Positions 42,600-56,048 of a stretch of DNA of 64,000 nt are shown in pieces (the first letter of the stretch is position 1; every line of letters starts with the position of its first letter). Origin of the DNA: Ypsolopha sequella (taxonomy: Eukaryota > Arthropoda > Insecta > Lepidoptera > Ypsolophidae); contig OW204012.1 in NCBI GenBank assembly GCA_934047225.1, forward strand, positions 15,190,001 to 15,254,000, written 5' to 3'. The notes under the pieces are model-generated. The model worked only from the letters and a program-made list of their open reading frames with translations, was not told the origin of the DNA and did not search any database. Both the position numbers and the translations under genes were made by a program.

Positions 42600-45500
42600 G
42601 TCCGTTATCCCTGACATTGAGCACCTCATTTTGCATCAAGTAGAACTGAACTCTATGACCTTTAACTATAGTTTTAAATAGCGCGCTCGGAACCGTGGCT
42701 GTCACGACAACCGAAACATCGCACGCTCTTAAAAAACACGTTTTTCGCTCAAAAAACGTTTTTACGGTGAAAATTTCAGAAAACTATCCGTTAAAGTACT
42801 TACTAAACTACATTTTCCTTAATTTCCTGTAATTTTCCTACGATTTGTTAATGTTAATTTTATATAAAACGAAAAAAACTTGAAATTTTAAATTCATATT
42901 GGCTCGATTTGTCAAACGTGTTGACAAAAATCGGCCGCCTGTTATGAGTCGTCTTGGGGGTAGTTTGTCTATGGCATTGAGACATGGATTACAAAGAAAG
43001 AAGGATGGGAGATCACTGTTCGATAAACTTATTTTGATTATCAAGGGATTACACTGTGGCCGCATTATCTTCTTCCACCCGAAAGAAATCACGGGCAATA
43101 GCTAGTTGAAAATAATGATGAAATTTTGCTGCAAAAATAATGTTACGTTTTTAATTTTAAGATTTACCTGTCTGCCAAACCATGCCAAACTGTCTAATTG
43201 GAGACTGGGGTCTTAGTTACACAGAGACTTACAATATATTTTTGTATAAAATTTGATGAATCGGGTTTTATATCGTTACGAGTACTTAATTCTTATACTG
43301 ATTTTAAGTTTCCCGTGCGATGTCATTTATACCTGTGCATACGATTCGATGTACCATTTTAATTAAAGTGATGGATAAGCTGTCGATAGTTACATATCGA
43401 TAGTATTATTTCTCTACTCTGATGGGGCATTCCGTTTGCCGATTAGAGACGAAAGATTACGAGCTTTTTCTGAAATAATATAGGAATCAATTAATTTATA
43501 ATCATTAATTAATTTAATTATTAATGCAGATATTCAAACGGTTATAAATAAGTCTCTTAAAATAAAAAATAAATGTCACAGCAGACTTTTTAAACTACAT
43601 TTTATGTAATTTATCTTTAAAATAATTTAAATTCTATGCCAGCTACCGTGGTTGAGCTAGACATCAACTTTGCAAGTCTGAGTGTTGGCTCATCCGCCGA
43701 ATTTGATTGAATATAAATAAAGAGTCAGGTTACATCTTTAGAGAGACCCGACGATCTGTATATTCAGCGCTGATTTTTCAAATCGAAAGTCCCGTAAAGG
43801 GGTTCTGTTGGGTTCTCAGTTATTTTATGTTTGAAGTGGATTTTTCTTTGTTCGCATCTCGTATAGGGGGGCGTGTTTAGAATTTGTACGTCACTTCTGG
43901 AATGACTTTTTTAACAAAGCATAATTCGATTTCTGATTTTAGATTACTACCCCTTTTAATCGTATTTTTTTTTGTTAAAGATTTATAATTTCACTGTTAT
44001 GGAAAATCCAATCATTTTGAAGCTACCATAATATCCTTAAAATACGTTTATGCGTATAGTAAGCTATTGCTCGTACATTGCTCGTATAATATAAAAGTTG
44101 TATTTTGGCCGTTGTAATTATTTCTTAATATTATTAAAGAAATACAACAAAGAAGTAGTGAAACAGTGTAGGTATCAAGAAAAGTTTTAAATTTCCTAGT
44201 GCTCCGTAAAGTAACCTCCGCTTGGAAAGAATTTTAAAAAACAAAATATTCAGGCAGGTTTTCCGAGAGCATCTGGCGTTGAATTAGCATTGATGAATAC
44301 AGTTTTGTTTGTTGTTCAATATTTAATTGTCTGGTTTAGGATTTTTCGTCAAACCGATCCCGGAAGAGGCCCTGATATTTTTTAGAGTTCCTTAGACATG
44401 GTATTGGCAGGCCCAATTTTTTTAGATTTTTTGTGAAAGTTTGTTATATAGTTTCATTGAAGGTGGATATCCAACCTAAATAAGCAACCCGATGTGTGTC
44501 GGTACAAATATCGGCAGAAACGACATTGAAATAATGTTCATATCAACGCACATTGTAAAGTCGCTGTTACGACAACCGCTGCGTCTCCGGCTAGCGCAAA
44601 ATAGGAAAACATAATACTTTTCACATGGACGTGATGGACGAAAAAAAAATTTGAACAATCATTTTTTAGATCTAAATTTTTTCTTTAATTTGGTGAAAGA
44701 ATAATGAAATCGCTTCAGGCGTTTGAAGGAGTAAGAAAATTCTTCCATAAATCATCTGAAACTTTTGATGACTTTCGATTTTTTTTGTCAAAAATAACAA
44801 CAGAAAAACCATATATTAAACTTAAAATTTATTTTTGACGTAATGCTTATCATACATTTTTATTGTAGTTTTTGGACCACCTGTATAGGAGGAGTAGGCC
44901 TTCGAAAAACCTGTCCATTTACACCCGTAAAATATTTTATGCAAAATATCGATATCGACAGGACCGCATACGTCGCCCCTCCCTAAACGGGTGAGCTTTC
45001 AAAACCCCATTTCACATTGGATTTTGTTCAGTGCTTAGCGCGGGGGAGGAGGGGGCTTGCACCTGGTGCCAGGACGGCAATCGCGTGCGCCCGCGCTTCG
45101 TCTTCAGACTCTCACGTGCTCTACCTACCACGGTAATAAGACGATTGTGCTCATTCATAATAACCTTTATTATCAGGTAATAAAAGTTATATGAGTTGAC
45201 TTACTTTCCCTGGTGATATTTGACATGATACTATGTATATTGTACCTTGAATTTTGGGATTGTAGCCCTTATAATCACTGCCCTAAAAACTGAGGCGGTG
45301 GTTGTGGAGGAATTTGGGATTTAATGTTTTTCGAAATTGTTGTAAAGGTGTGCGAAGCGTCGATCGGGTTAACATTTTACGGTTTCCTTGCCCTGGATTT
45401 GGCAGATGTCCCTAAGTACCCAAAAATTACGATATACGGTACTTGGGCCCTATTTTGAACTTAATTGTTAGGGTTCCTAAAATAATACGATTTATAGTCA

Positions 45501-45990
45501 ATTGTAATATGAAATGTTTAAAGAGGATGCCTTTAAAACCGGCCAGCAGCAACACGCAAATTCGCAAATGGATCCCTGTCAGACAACTGTGAAAAAAAAA
45601 TAGAAAAACTAAGATACAGAGGAAAAAAATTGTCGCATTATATAACATACGAAATACATAGCCAGGTTCAATTTCTGCAATTCATAATTAGGTTTTCATC
45701 CCATCTATTCGAAAAACGATGATTGGTTCTTCAATAAGTGCGAACAAAGTAGGTATTTTCTGCAAGAGACTTTTATAGAGCAATAATGAGTTTTGAATTT
45801 GGAACATGAATGTTGTTCCTTATAGTGTTTCGTTTCGTGACCAAAGAGTTCGAACGAAAATATTGTATAAAAAAGTTACTGGCCGGGTATCTCGGCATCA
45901 CGGACGGCTGTATTAAAAAAAAAAATGAAATGATAAACGCGCGAACTACGTGCTCGGTACGAATACCATTCATAGAATAATTTTAATTTT
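42600..45990. other. Unassigned stretch
   Basis: No recognised gene over 3.4 kb. Overlapping frames at 42838-43105 (86 codons minus, 68 plus) have some hydrophobic and basic patches but match nothing I know. 44980-45140 is locally GC-rich (GCGGGGGAGGAGGGGGCT). Confidence 0.45.
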
Positions 45991-46013
45991 AATATATACA
46001 TAATTAAACAAAA

Positions 46014-46170
46014 ATGGGTTCGTCAGATAGTGAAAGTGTTACATTAACACCCGAAAATATAAGAGACGTATTTAATGTGATAGAGCACCTATTACCATGT
46101 AAATCCCGAGAAAAATATTTGAAAGCGTATGATAATTTTCTCATATGGAAAAATTCAAACGGAGCGGACT
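46014..46170 (+). pseudogene. Crypton-like N-terminal fragment, copy 2
   Basis: MGSSDSESVTLTPENIRDVF and HLLPCKSREKYLKAYDNFLI WK. It matches in layout the LLP.KS...Y...Y..F..WK region at the start of the pseudogene at 24800-25459 and the fragment at 59074. Just after WKNSNG the frame leaves the family and runs on as unrelated sequence to 46268. A GC-rich palindromic stretch (46290-46480) follows. Confidence 0.6.
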
Positions 46171-46289
46171 TTTTCGGGATCTGTTTTCTTGGCCTATTTC
46201 CAAAAATTAGCCTATTTCAAAGAAATAATACTTTTCCGAATATCATTTTGTTATTAAATAAGTTCTAGATTTGTATCTAATAGCGCCTT

Positions 46290-46490
46290 TTATTTCTTTT
46301 CCTCATAGATGTGATGAAAAGTTGAGTGTCTCACACGGCCGCAAAATTATTTTTCCTCGGGCGACGTATTTTGAATCCCTCCCTGTGCTCAGGATTCTAT
46401 TCTAGAATCCCTCGCTCTGCTCTGGATTCAAAATAACGCCCTCGACGTAAAAATATTATTTTGCCCCCTTGTGATACAATCTACTATTTC
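46290..46490. repeat. Palindromic, CpG-containing segment
   Basis: ATTTTGAATCCCTC and GGATTCAAAAT, and CTCGGGCGACGT and CGCCCTCGACGT, form interrupted inverted repeats. It is similar in style to the ends of family G and to 59295-59430. Confidence 0.55.
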
Positions 46491-46860
46491 TTTATCTAAA
46501 TCATCAAGCATCGCTATAATACGAAATAGTCAAGGAGGGATTTGTGTCAAGGTCCCTTTAGACACGTGCTTGTTAGTAAGGTAGAGGAACCAATAAAAAT
46601 TTACTGTCTCAGTGCTTAGCATCTAGACGCGCGCTTGATGTTAGGTCTTTACATATGAAATTGCCGTTTTCTATAGAGAATTTGAAGGAAACTCAATTTT
46701 CAGTACTAACATTTTAAATTTTTTTTTTAGGAATGATAAATCCAAATTTTCTCATTTCTTTAGTGTATGAATGAGACAAAATTAAGCTAACAGCAACATT
46801 AATTTAATTTTTGAAGTGTCAGCTATAAAAAAATATTACGAATCTTATCATGGAAACGGA

Positions 46861-49515
46861 TAATAATAATAATAAAATTCTTTATTGCACTAAAAATTGT
46901 ACAGAAGGCGAACTTAATGCTATCTAGCATTGTCTTCCAGTTAACCTTTGGTGCTGTGGATCGTTATTGGGTAGTGCCGGGAAAGGTATCGTAGAAACAA
47001 TACAGAATATACAGAATATATTATCGTAGAATAAATGACAGAGGCATTAAAATATTCATATAAACAAACGGAGCATAATATCTACATAATCTACATATAA
47101 AACAAATGTACTTACTATAAAATACAAATAATAAAAAATACATACATACATATATACAAATACATATTATTTAAATATAATATGCAATTAAGAGAAAGAT
47201 TCAAAACTCATACAAGGATTGATAAAAGTAAATGAGCTATTAATTACTTTGCATATGTAAAAAGTGCTGCATGACTCTATTTTTAAAAACAGCTATTGAT
47301 GAAGACTCTCGAATAATGAGTGGTAAGCTATTCCAAAGACGTATTGCGTAAATTGTGAATGAATTTGTAAACATGTCAGTTTTATGTGAGGGGGTGCACA
47401 AAAGTAAATGGTTCTCTGGGCGATGAAGGCGACCAAGGGAATCACGGGAAACGAAACTTTCTTTCAGGTAAGAGGGGGAGAGGGGATCATTGAGGATGTT
47501 CCAAAGAAGCGTTAAAATATGAGCGTTACGTCGATTTCGGATATTAAGCCAGTTAAGATCAGAACGGGATTGCGACACATGGTCGTACTTACGGAGGCCA
47601 AAAATGTACCGTATGAATAAATTAAGGAGACGATCAAGCTTATTTAACAATCCTTCAGTAAGATCAGGGTAACAGACATCGGCATAGTCTAAGATGGGGA
47701 GCAAGAGTGAATTAATCAGCATGATCTTAGCAGAATATGGTAAAAATCTTTGCATTCGTTTAAGAGAGTGTATAGATCCAAAGATCTTTTTGCTAAGTTC
47801 AGAGACATGCAGGTCCCATGACATATTGTTCTGGATATAGAGCCCCAGATTCTTTACAGATTTACAGAACTTAAGAGGTGTGCTATTTAAACAGACTGGG
47901 GGAAGTGAGCTGAGGTCCATTTTGTCTATGAGAGCCCTGCTGCCAACTATCATGACCTGTGTTTTTGATGGGTTTATAAGGAGTCCGAATTGTTCTGTCC
48001 ATTTACTGATGTGGTCAAGGTCAGAAGTCATTTTCTGTATAGCTACTGAAATTAGGTCCTGCTTAAAGGACATATAGAGTTGCAGGTCGTCAGCGTACAT
48101 ATGATAACAACTAAAGTTAATGACGGATGTGAGGGTGTTTATAAAGACGGAGAATAGAAGAGGGGATAGCACACCACCCTGAGGGACGCCAGCTGTAACG
48201 TCACACCAATCAGAGAAATTATCATCAGAGCGTATACGCTGCTGTCGGCCATAGAGATACGAATGGAACCACTTAGTAGCTGAATCAGAAATATTTAAAG
48301 AACGGAGGATGGCCAGGAGGATATCATAGTCAACACAATTAAAAGCGCTGCTGAAATCAAGAAGGGTAAGGAGGGTGAGTTGCCTATCATCCATAGCTTT
48401 ACGAAAGTCGTCAGTAATCTTAATGAGAGCAGTACATGTACTGTGGGATGGACGAAATCCCGATTGAAATGGATTTAAAAGTTCATTTGAGTGAAGAAAA
48501 TTCATTAATTGACGATTGACCACCCGTTCGAGAACTTTAGAGAGAAAAGGAAGTATAGAGATTGGACGGTAGTCTTTGAACTCCAAGGGTTCAGAAATTT
48601 TAGGAACTGGAACCATGTATGCCAGTTTCCACGATGCAGGGAAAGTATTTGATGTTAGAGAAAAGTTCACAATGTGGGTAACGACAGGGAGAATGATTTC
48701 CAGAATAGGGAGGAGAAGATCACGGCCAATAGTGTCGTGGCCTACAGCTTTACTTGGGATAGAGAGAATAATTTTACGAATATCGGAGACGAGAACTGGT
48801 GTGAAATCAAAAGTATGATGAGACAGAGAAGGAGCAGCTGAGATGCGTTGAATGGTACTATCTTTTAATATTGGATCAATGGTGTGTGGGGGGGAGGAAA
48901 AATGTTTATTTAATCCATTAATATCCAAGGATGGGTTAAGAATTTGCCGACATTTGCCAAACCCCAGAGTACGGAGAAATTGCCAGAGATTTTTAGGATT
49001 GCATTTTTCGATAGAAGTGTGTATATGGCGTCGTTTCGCATTCCTAACCATCTGATTGCAGTGGTTCCTAGCACTTTTAAACCTATTCCAGTTGCTTTCA
49101 GATGGGTGTTTTTTATGCTTGCGTCTGAGTTTATCCCTAGTGGCCATGACCTTACGTATTTCTCCAGTAAGCCAAGGTGTAGGCGGACGTTTCATACGGA
49201 CTGGGTGTATAGGAGCATGGACATCATAGAGTTCAGTCACTATTTTGTTAAATAGTTCTATTTTGTCATCAATTGTCTCGGCATGCTCTAACTCGGACCA
49301 ATTGATGGCCTTAGCATCAATTATAAGTTTGTCAACAGACATGGCAGCAAAGTTTCGCTGAAGTATGATCTTTGGCTTAGGCTTAGGAATTTTCAATTTG
49401 TATGAGGCATAGATAAGGTCATGATGGGAAAAGCCAGATGCCGTGAACTGGCCATGGCACGCAATTCGGTCTGAATTAGGGGTAAGAATAAGGTCTAACA
49501 AGGATGGCATTTAGG
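46861..49515 (-). mobile_element. CR1/L2-like LINE, 5'-truncated, intact frame
   Basis: On the minus strand it ends in (ATT)n at 46861-46878 after AATAAAGAATTTT, and it is truncated within the endonuclease near 49515. It differs from the LINE at 733-4249 in sequence and 3' tail. The intact 756-codon frame suggests a recent insertion. A similar (ATT)n end without coding sequence is at 54126-54160. Confidence 0.85.
47240..49510 (-). CDS. LINE endonuclease C-terminus and reverse transcriptase
   Basis: 756 residues without a stop. Residues 1-35 are the end of an endonuclease (SLLDLILTPNSDRI...HHDLIY). A linker with basic patches follows. The RT runs from about 240 to 540: DYRPISILPFLSKVLERV (313-330), motif A LLDFSSAFNCVDYD (Asp 385), motif B AGVPQGGVLSPLLF and motif C YADD (472-475). 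The C-terminal domain has YAIRLWNSLP near the end. The catalytic Asp residues are present. The start Met is simply the first ATG after truncation, so the product would lack an active endonuclease. Confidence 0.9.
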   Translation of the reverse strand: MPSLLDLILTPNSDRIACHGQFTASGFSHHDLIYASYKLKIPKPKPKIILQRNFAAMSVDKLIIDAKAINWSELEHAETIDDKIELFNKIVTELYDVHAPIHPVRMKRPPTPWLTGEIRKVMATRDKLRRKHKKHPSESNWNRFKSARNHCNQMVRNAKRRHIHTSIEKCNPKNLWQFLRTLGFGKCRQILNPSLDINGLNKHFSSPPHTIDPILKDSTIQRISAAPSLSHHTFDFTPVLVSDIRKIILSIPSKAVGHDTIGRDLLLPILEIILPVVTHIVNFSLTSNTFPASWKLAYMVPVPKISEPLEFKDYRPISILPFLSKVLERVVNRQLMNFLHSNELLNPFQSGFRPSHSTCTALIKITDDFRKAMDDRQLTLLTLLDFSSAFNCVDYDILLAILRSLNISDSATKWFHSYLYGRQQRIRSDDNFSDWCDVTAGVPQGGVLSPLLFSVFINTLTSVINFSCYHMYADDLQLYMSFKQDLISVAIQKMTSDLDHISKWTEQFGLLINPSKTQVMIVGSRALIDKMDLSSLPPVCLNSTPLKFCKSVKNLGLYIQNNMSWDLHVSELSKKIFGSIHSLKRMQRFLPYSAKIMLINSLLLPILDYADVCYPDLTEGLLNKLDRLLNLFIRYIFGLRKYDHVSQSRSDLNWLNIRNRRNAHILTLLWNILNDPLSPSYLKESFVSRDSLGRLHRPENHLLLCTPSHKTDMFTNSFTIYAIRLWNSLPLIIRESSSIAVFKNRVMQHFLHMQSN

Positions 49516-49519
49516 ACGA

Positions 49520-51918
49520 ACTGTTTTTGAACATTTCATTTTTATAATCAAAATAAAAATAAAAACAAAATTTAATACGTAGATGTGAAATCTTGAAATC
49601 AACTTTCAAACAAAAAAACAAATAATTGAAATAGCTATTGAATTACAGGAATTATGAACTCGTGAATCTGTAAGAAAATTTCGGCAATTTCATAGGTATG
49701 ATTATTTTGAAGAAGCTTTTAGGTGACCAAGTTAGATGTTTTAAGGGGCTTCTCAATACTAAACATTAGTTTTGCATTGGATTCAGTTCTATCAATGTAG
49801 ATGGTCAAAATTAGAAAAAGGTAGATATGTATTTTTTGACTCGAGAAAATTATTAATTATACTTTATAAATAAATATACTTTTAACCTTCTTTTAATTGT
49901 ATTACTTAAAAGAAAAAGTATGAATTTCACGAAAAAAAGGGATTCATTTTTCATATTTCAATACCGATTGAAACGAAACAAACACACGCAGATACTAACT
50001 AGAAAAAACATCTTTATTACATAAAGAAATTATAATTAAGGGTTGAAGGTCCTTAATGTAATAGCCGTGATTACAAAATAACTGAAGTTTACAGCAGAAA
50101 CAAAAGCGTTAGAGCCCCTTAAGCGGAGGCCTTCCTTCAGCGCACAGCGGCTTTGCTATTATAACCCGGAGATTGACTTTAATAAAGTTGAAAATCGCGT
50201 GCGCTAAAATGATTCAGAATGAGTCTAGTTTCAAGATTAACATTAATTAAAATTACAATATTTGATAAGAGTATTTTTTAATTTTTAGATGCGATAGTAA
50301 ACAATGTGTCAGGATCGTAGCAGTGATATATGTATGTAGGCGTGAGTATATGTATGTATGTAAGAATTATAGTATACAATATTTTTGTATTGATCGTGAA
50401 ATATGACCTATATAAATTTGAATAAATAAATATGAATTAATTTAATTTAAAAATTGGTATAAAAATCAAATGTCCCAGGGGATATTTTTGGCACTATTCT
50501 CCTCGGCCCGTGCGTAGTAGCTGGTAGCATCGCACACTCGTTGGTCCCGAAGCGCTAAGTTGGCAAGTCTGCGCCCGCGCAGGATGCGCGATTCTTTTGT
50601 TTTTGCGTCTCCGTCGGGAGCAGCTGGCCGGGGCTTTGACCGGCTCCCGGTGGACTGATGAATGATCCAGTTATTGCCCACCACTGGACGATGATACGTG
50701 GGTTAAAAGATATCTGGGGAATCCTTTTGTTGTCTGTAAAGTGGACGTTGTTGGCAAGCTAGTTTCTGTTTCTGAACTGGCAATATTTTTCTTTAAAAGC
50801 GTTTATTTCTTGATGGATTCCATTGATGGTTCTTGGTCTTGATTGAACACCATGATACACAAATTCTTGGTAACTGGCAGTCTAAGTTAACCCTTTTAAT
50901 TGCTGTCCAAAATTCACAGATGAATGTAACCTCGTCATAAAAATATATTTTTGAAATAAAAGCACAAGAGTGTGTCCGCTTTTTGCCTGCAAAAATATGT
51001 TCACAATTGATCCAAAACTCAAGCTTTTACAACATTGGCTTTTGGATATGGAAAATACTCCTGGTAGAAAATATCGCTCGAGTCAAGTGAGGATGGTGGA
51101 ACATGGTTCGATATCACTAAACAAACTGGCGATATATACAGAAACAGAACGGCCAACGACTCGCGTGTTGATTGAATATGTATAAGAAGTGACAAAAGTT
51201 TTAAAATCTGGCAGGTTCGCGGTATATCAGGATCGGTTATGGAGATTTGTATTTCATGTCCAGGATGAGATTATCTCTGCAGGTTGAAGCGAAATGTAAA
51301 CCCTTAGGATTTTATCAAAGCAGGACTTTATACTAACGGTGAAATCGACAACACCTCTGACACCCTCTCGGGGATTCATGTCGTGACCATGCATGTATTA
51401 TAATGTACCATGAGGTGCTGGAGACGAACATTCAAAATTACACCCAAAACCATGTTCAAAACCCCTCGCCATTTTGGCACTTGCGCCCCATTTTCCAAAC
51501 ATTATCTTCTCGTATAAAAGTCCATATATTCTATCCCGGGTCTGGAGTACCTTCTAAAAGCGCAAAAAACCCTACACGAGTAGGGTGCGATGGCGCCCCT
51601 GGTTATGCTACGCGGGGCATATAGAAGTCCCCCACCCTTATTTTTATGGACTACTATGGTAGAATTGTTGCTATTGGTTGAGTTTTGTGCGACAATCGTT
51701 CGAAAAGCAACTTCTGGAGAAAAGTCATGGTGTTTATTCGTCTTGAGCGATGTTTAAATTTCAGCTTTCTTTTGATGCAAGTTACATTTTTTTTTTTTAC
51801 TTTTTAACGTTTGTCGAAAATCAGTATGGCAGTGTTTGTCTGTTGATCCGTGATAATAAGTTCTAAGGAAGGGCATAATAGACTTATCTTTTATTTTAAT
51901 TTCTTAATACCTACATCA
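49520..51918. other. Unassigned stretch with a LINE 3' tail
   Basis: 50290-50345 has GTCAGGATCGTAGCAGTG and GGCGTGAGTATATGTATGTA, the tail of the STRNRRACMTR-family LINE. 50466-50684 has a GC-rich 72-codon minus frame of unknown origin. 50970-51185 has a 71-codon plus frame, also unknown. Confidence 0.45.
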
Positions 51919-52296
51919 GTCAAAACGTCAGTAGCTCAGCGCAAAGTGCATAACGTAACTTTGTTTTTCTTGTTTAGAAATTTAAAATTGAAAAGCTTTT
52001 TGAACTGTGCCATTTGACGCCAAAAGTTCAGTATTCGTGGGGTTTATAAAGCAAGGGTTTGAAATTGTCTACACAATTAGTCATGATCTTCTCAAAACCA
52101 ACTTAAAATGCTGTTTTAACTCTGTTTGGACGAGATCATGACTAATTGTACATTCTAACTCATGCTTTATAAACCTCAATTATACTTAACTATTGGGAGT
52201 TAACTGCCACATACCAAAATGTTTTTAAATTTTAACTTCTAAACAAGAAATACAAAGTTAAGTTATGCACTTTGTGCTAAGCGACTGACGTTTAAC
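51919..52296. mobile_element. MITE family Q, copy 2 (uninterrupted)
   Basis: 378 bp, AACGTCAGTAGCTCAGCGCA to TAAGCGACTGACGTTTAAC, with long inverted termini. It is the reference for the interrupted copy at 10908-11607. Confidence 0.85.
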
Positions 52297-52299
52297 CTT

Positions 52300-52440
52300 A
52301 AGTCTACTTCCCAAAGAGTAGGCATTGACTACAGGTCTCCTTCTGCAAAGATCCTGCCGCAACCTTTTCTCTTCTTTTACATTAATTATCCAAGTTATAT
52401 AAGTACTACTCTTGCGGGTGCATTTGAGCTCAATCATCAA
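52300..52440 (-). pseudogene. LINE C-terminal tail fragment
   Basis: The minus frame KEEKRLRQDLCRRRPVVNAY matches the layout of VEEAK..CQDR.R.KSVVSAY in the STRNRRACMTR-family tails, with divergence. Confidence 0.5.
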
Positions 52441-54122
52441 TCATCAATCATCAATTTGTTCAGCACACGTTCTGATTGCCCTATCTCATCTCCTTTTAAT
52501 TGTGCTACATATATTTCTTTTGTCGCTCTTCTTTTATTCATACTCTCTTCCTCTTCTACATAATTTAACTTATCCTGTTTTTCTATTTTGTCATTTTTAA
52601 ACCCATTTGTTATTTATCTGAAATGTCGTGGAGCCATAAATACCTGTTACGTGAGAAAGATCTGTTTACAGATAGTTTATGGCTAGTCATATAACAATTA
52701 GATAGGTTTATGGTTCCACTGTGGTAAACTACTTTTTTTACTCTTTGAAGCCCGTGCGAAATTGTTATCTTTTGTTGTTGTTTTTAGTCTTTGTTCCATT
52801 CATTGATTGTGTTCAGTCTTATCGCTTGTCTTTCTCTCTTTGGATCTCCGGTAAATTGCTTTATATGTTTGACAGTATTTTCATTATCAACGTTTTCCTC
52901 GCGGCAATTTTGCTGGCGCTACTAGTTGTTATACTAGGTTCATTTTTCTTCACTGAAATGTTGAAAACTGGTGATTTTACTTGTTTATACAAACAAATGT
53001 AACACTCTATTACACGAGCGGGGCACATATAATGAATATTTTGTAATTATTTGAACACTTTTATAGTGACAGTCTTCTTTTCCTGAGTACCTGCAGCTTG
53101 TATATCATTGCTTGCACTAGTCAAGTTTCAACAGCATCTTTGCATAAAAAAGTTTTCTAGGAAGATTGTACTAATGCAAGGACACGCTTTTCAGTACCGT
53201 GACCGATCATTTAGATTGAATGTTGCTTTTTGAGAAAATTCGTCGTGACTTATTTTTTATTGAATTGTTTTAATAATTATTAGAAGTTTAAATATTTGTA
53301 GACATTCATGTTAATCCTTAGCACTTATTTATAATAACCTTGATTTTTTTCTTTTCAATTGTTGTAGTTTAAAATAATTTAATTATAAATTGGGGCACCC
53401 TTGTGCCCCACGCGTGGAATGGTGTAACTATTAGATGCGCGTGTAACGGAGTGTTAACTAAAAAAAAGCTATTGCATAGACAAAGTACGCCCTGCTGGAA
53501 TAAAATTTATCGAACAACAAATTTGTGATTTCAGGGTTGGTTCCATAAAAACATTCAATAACTGCTTCACCGCACGAATCATTAAATCTTTTTCACCACC
53601 ACTCACAGACATCCAACTAAGGACATGGGAGGAGTCATATATTTGGTCGCTTGGTGCCCATTACGGTCCGGGTCTTAACAGACAAAGATAAGTGATCATC
53701 TACCCGTTTCCACGCTTCAATTTAGAGACCTGCCTACTTATCACATTATAATGTATACATATTTATATATAATTATATATATAATGTATATTATGATGTG
53801 TTGAGTGGGTAGGTTTTTGAATTGGAGTGTGGAGATGGGTGGATGATTATTTATCTTTGTTATTGATTGATTATTCATTTTTATATTTATTTATTTATTT
53901 ATTTATATATATATACTTTTTATTTTTAATGATTATAATTTTTTTTTCTTTTGTCTCTCATTTGTCTGTCAATCATCCACTTCATTTTGTGACATTTTAA
54001 AATTATATTATTGTATCAAATTCCACTGAAGCCGACCATATGTCGAAATATATCTGGAAATTGTTATTTTATTAAGTGTTTTTATATAAATATGTAATAT
54101 AAACTGAATTCCATAATAAAAG

Positions 54123-54155
<33 letters not shown>

Positions 54156-54180
54156 TATTATACACAAGCAGCTAGAAGCT
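52441..54180. other. Unassigned AT-rich stretch and LINE-like 3' end
   Basis: A 93-codon plus frame at 52721-53002 is strongly hydrophobic but resembles no family I know. A short GGGGCACCC/GGGGCACAAGGGT-type hairpin is at 53391-53410. 53880-53925 is (TATT)n. 53990-54160 looks like a LINE 3' end finishing in (ATT)n. Confidence 0.45.
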
Positions 54181-56048
54181 GATGCTGTGTATATCACTGC
54201 ACTTTAAGTCTTATTTATTTAAAAATTTATCTAGTCTATTTTTAAAACAGTTCACTGATGTAGCACTTATAACAGATAGGCGTATACTATCACCAGTTAT
54301 TGGCTTTTCAGCGACTAAACATCCAGTCAGTAATAGTAGATCATCTTCTTATGTATTTTTTAATGTAACTTAATTTATATTTTTTATTTTATTTTCGAAT
54401 ACGGGTTCCATTAGTACCACAGCACACTTGTAACTCTACCCACACATGCACATTATGCGCACGCGACTCGTAAGGGTTTCGAGACAAGTTCTACCTGCCT
54501 ACTTGATTATACGAGTGAAAGAGGCAGGCGTATGCCCTTCCATGCAGCAAAAAAGAGAAGGAAGGCCGTATAGTTGTGTTGGTGGACAGATGTTTGGCCG
54601 AAGCTTTTATATGCGGGCGTTTTTTTTTTTAATTTACGAAGGCATAAGTTCGCTTATTTCCTGCCTGTCTCCTGCGTGGGAATTTTTCTAAACTCTTGTT
54701 TTTGAACGAAAGTTGACAATTGCGTTTTGTTTAGAAATAACAGCTTAGGTAGTTAAGCTAATTTGTGGTAACAGTTACTGTTTTTTGGTGACAACAATAG
54801 GTAATGGCCCCAGATGTTGGCTTCGGCAGGTTGTTTCTTAGATAACGTGTTTGTGATTGTCTTTTCGGCATTGTTGTTTCGTAAAAGAATGTTGTTTCTC
54901 TTATTTCATTGTGATGTTATAATCCTTTAAACTTTTGCGGTATTAGAAATTCTTCTCTTATTTTATTTGTGACAATATTTTAATAAATATTTTGTACAAA
55001 ATACTGTTTAAGGTCTTTTTTTTTATATTTGGAATTTACATAACTATAAACACTTAATTAAATGGTTTTAGGCGCTATATTTCGACCCCTCAGTGGGGTC
55101 GTCATCAGGCGAGTAGAAAATATTATATGACATATATAGGTATTCGAAGCTAGAAAACCACTGGCACCTATTGACATAAAAAGTATATTTTAAATCATGA
55201 TGTATTTGTAATGTACTTTCACACCAAATTAATGTTATGATGTCATTTGGTATTTTCTTCAATAGTCTCTATTTAAGTACAGTAGAGACCACATCAAGCT
55301 ATACACTTGCAGTACGAAATTAGCCCCTACAGGGAAGAATATATGATAGGTACAAAGTTCAATGTGCCTTACTTGATGCGGTCTCCACTGTACAATACGA
55401 CCATGATCCAAATGAACGTGGCGAATAGCAGAACTAACGCCAACATCATACAAAAAAGTTTTACTGCATCTGCAACTCGTCTAGATATCGAAATTCTGTT
55501 ACAACTACTGAGGGTCGCTTCGCTCCGCTCCGCTTAGCTCGGCTTCCAATTTGTATTTTCATGTAATCCTACGCTCGTCCTCGCTCCGCCTGTCTTCGCA
55601 CCTATTTGTGTCTTTTTTTGCTGAAAGATTTTCGATTTTATATTTCACAATTTGCCGGATTCTACAAAATGACGAGGCGATGCAAATTGAAACACAGCGA
55701 GCGTTTAGAAACTGACGATACCAGCGCCTTTACTATCGTTCATAATATAGTTAGATTGTGGTCGCACTGTGTATTTCTTGAACTTCATATGCTTCTGTGA
55801 TAACTTGATAAGTTTCAAATACAAATTGATTGTAGCATATACATTCTCAAAACAAGACCACAAAATAACTATATAACGATAACATAACATAATAATATAA
55901 CGTAAATAGTAGGTATATCTATTTTGTGACATGGTTTTGCTTCTTTTCATAAATATGTTCCTGATTTTATTTTTATTTATTTATGACTATTTTTTTACCT
56001 TTACAAACATAATTTACAACACATTTTCACATAAAAGACAGACATTAA
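54180..56048. other. Unassigned stretch
   Basis: 55075-55115 (TTTCGACCCCTCAGTGGGGT then CGTCATCAGG) is a small hairpin of a type seen in retroposon 3' regions. 55500-55720 contains a diverged relative of family F. No gene recognised. Confidence 0.45.

Noticed and set aside
42838..43105. Overlapping sense and antisense genes
   Set aside because: Two short frames on opposite strands of the same DNA with no recognisable domain. At most one could be coding and neither is supported.
52721..53002. A small membrane protein
   Set aside because: Hydrophobicity follows from T-rich DNA; no homology, start context or neighbours to support it.
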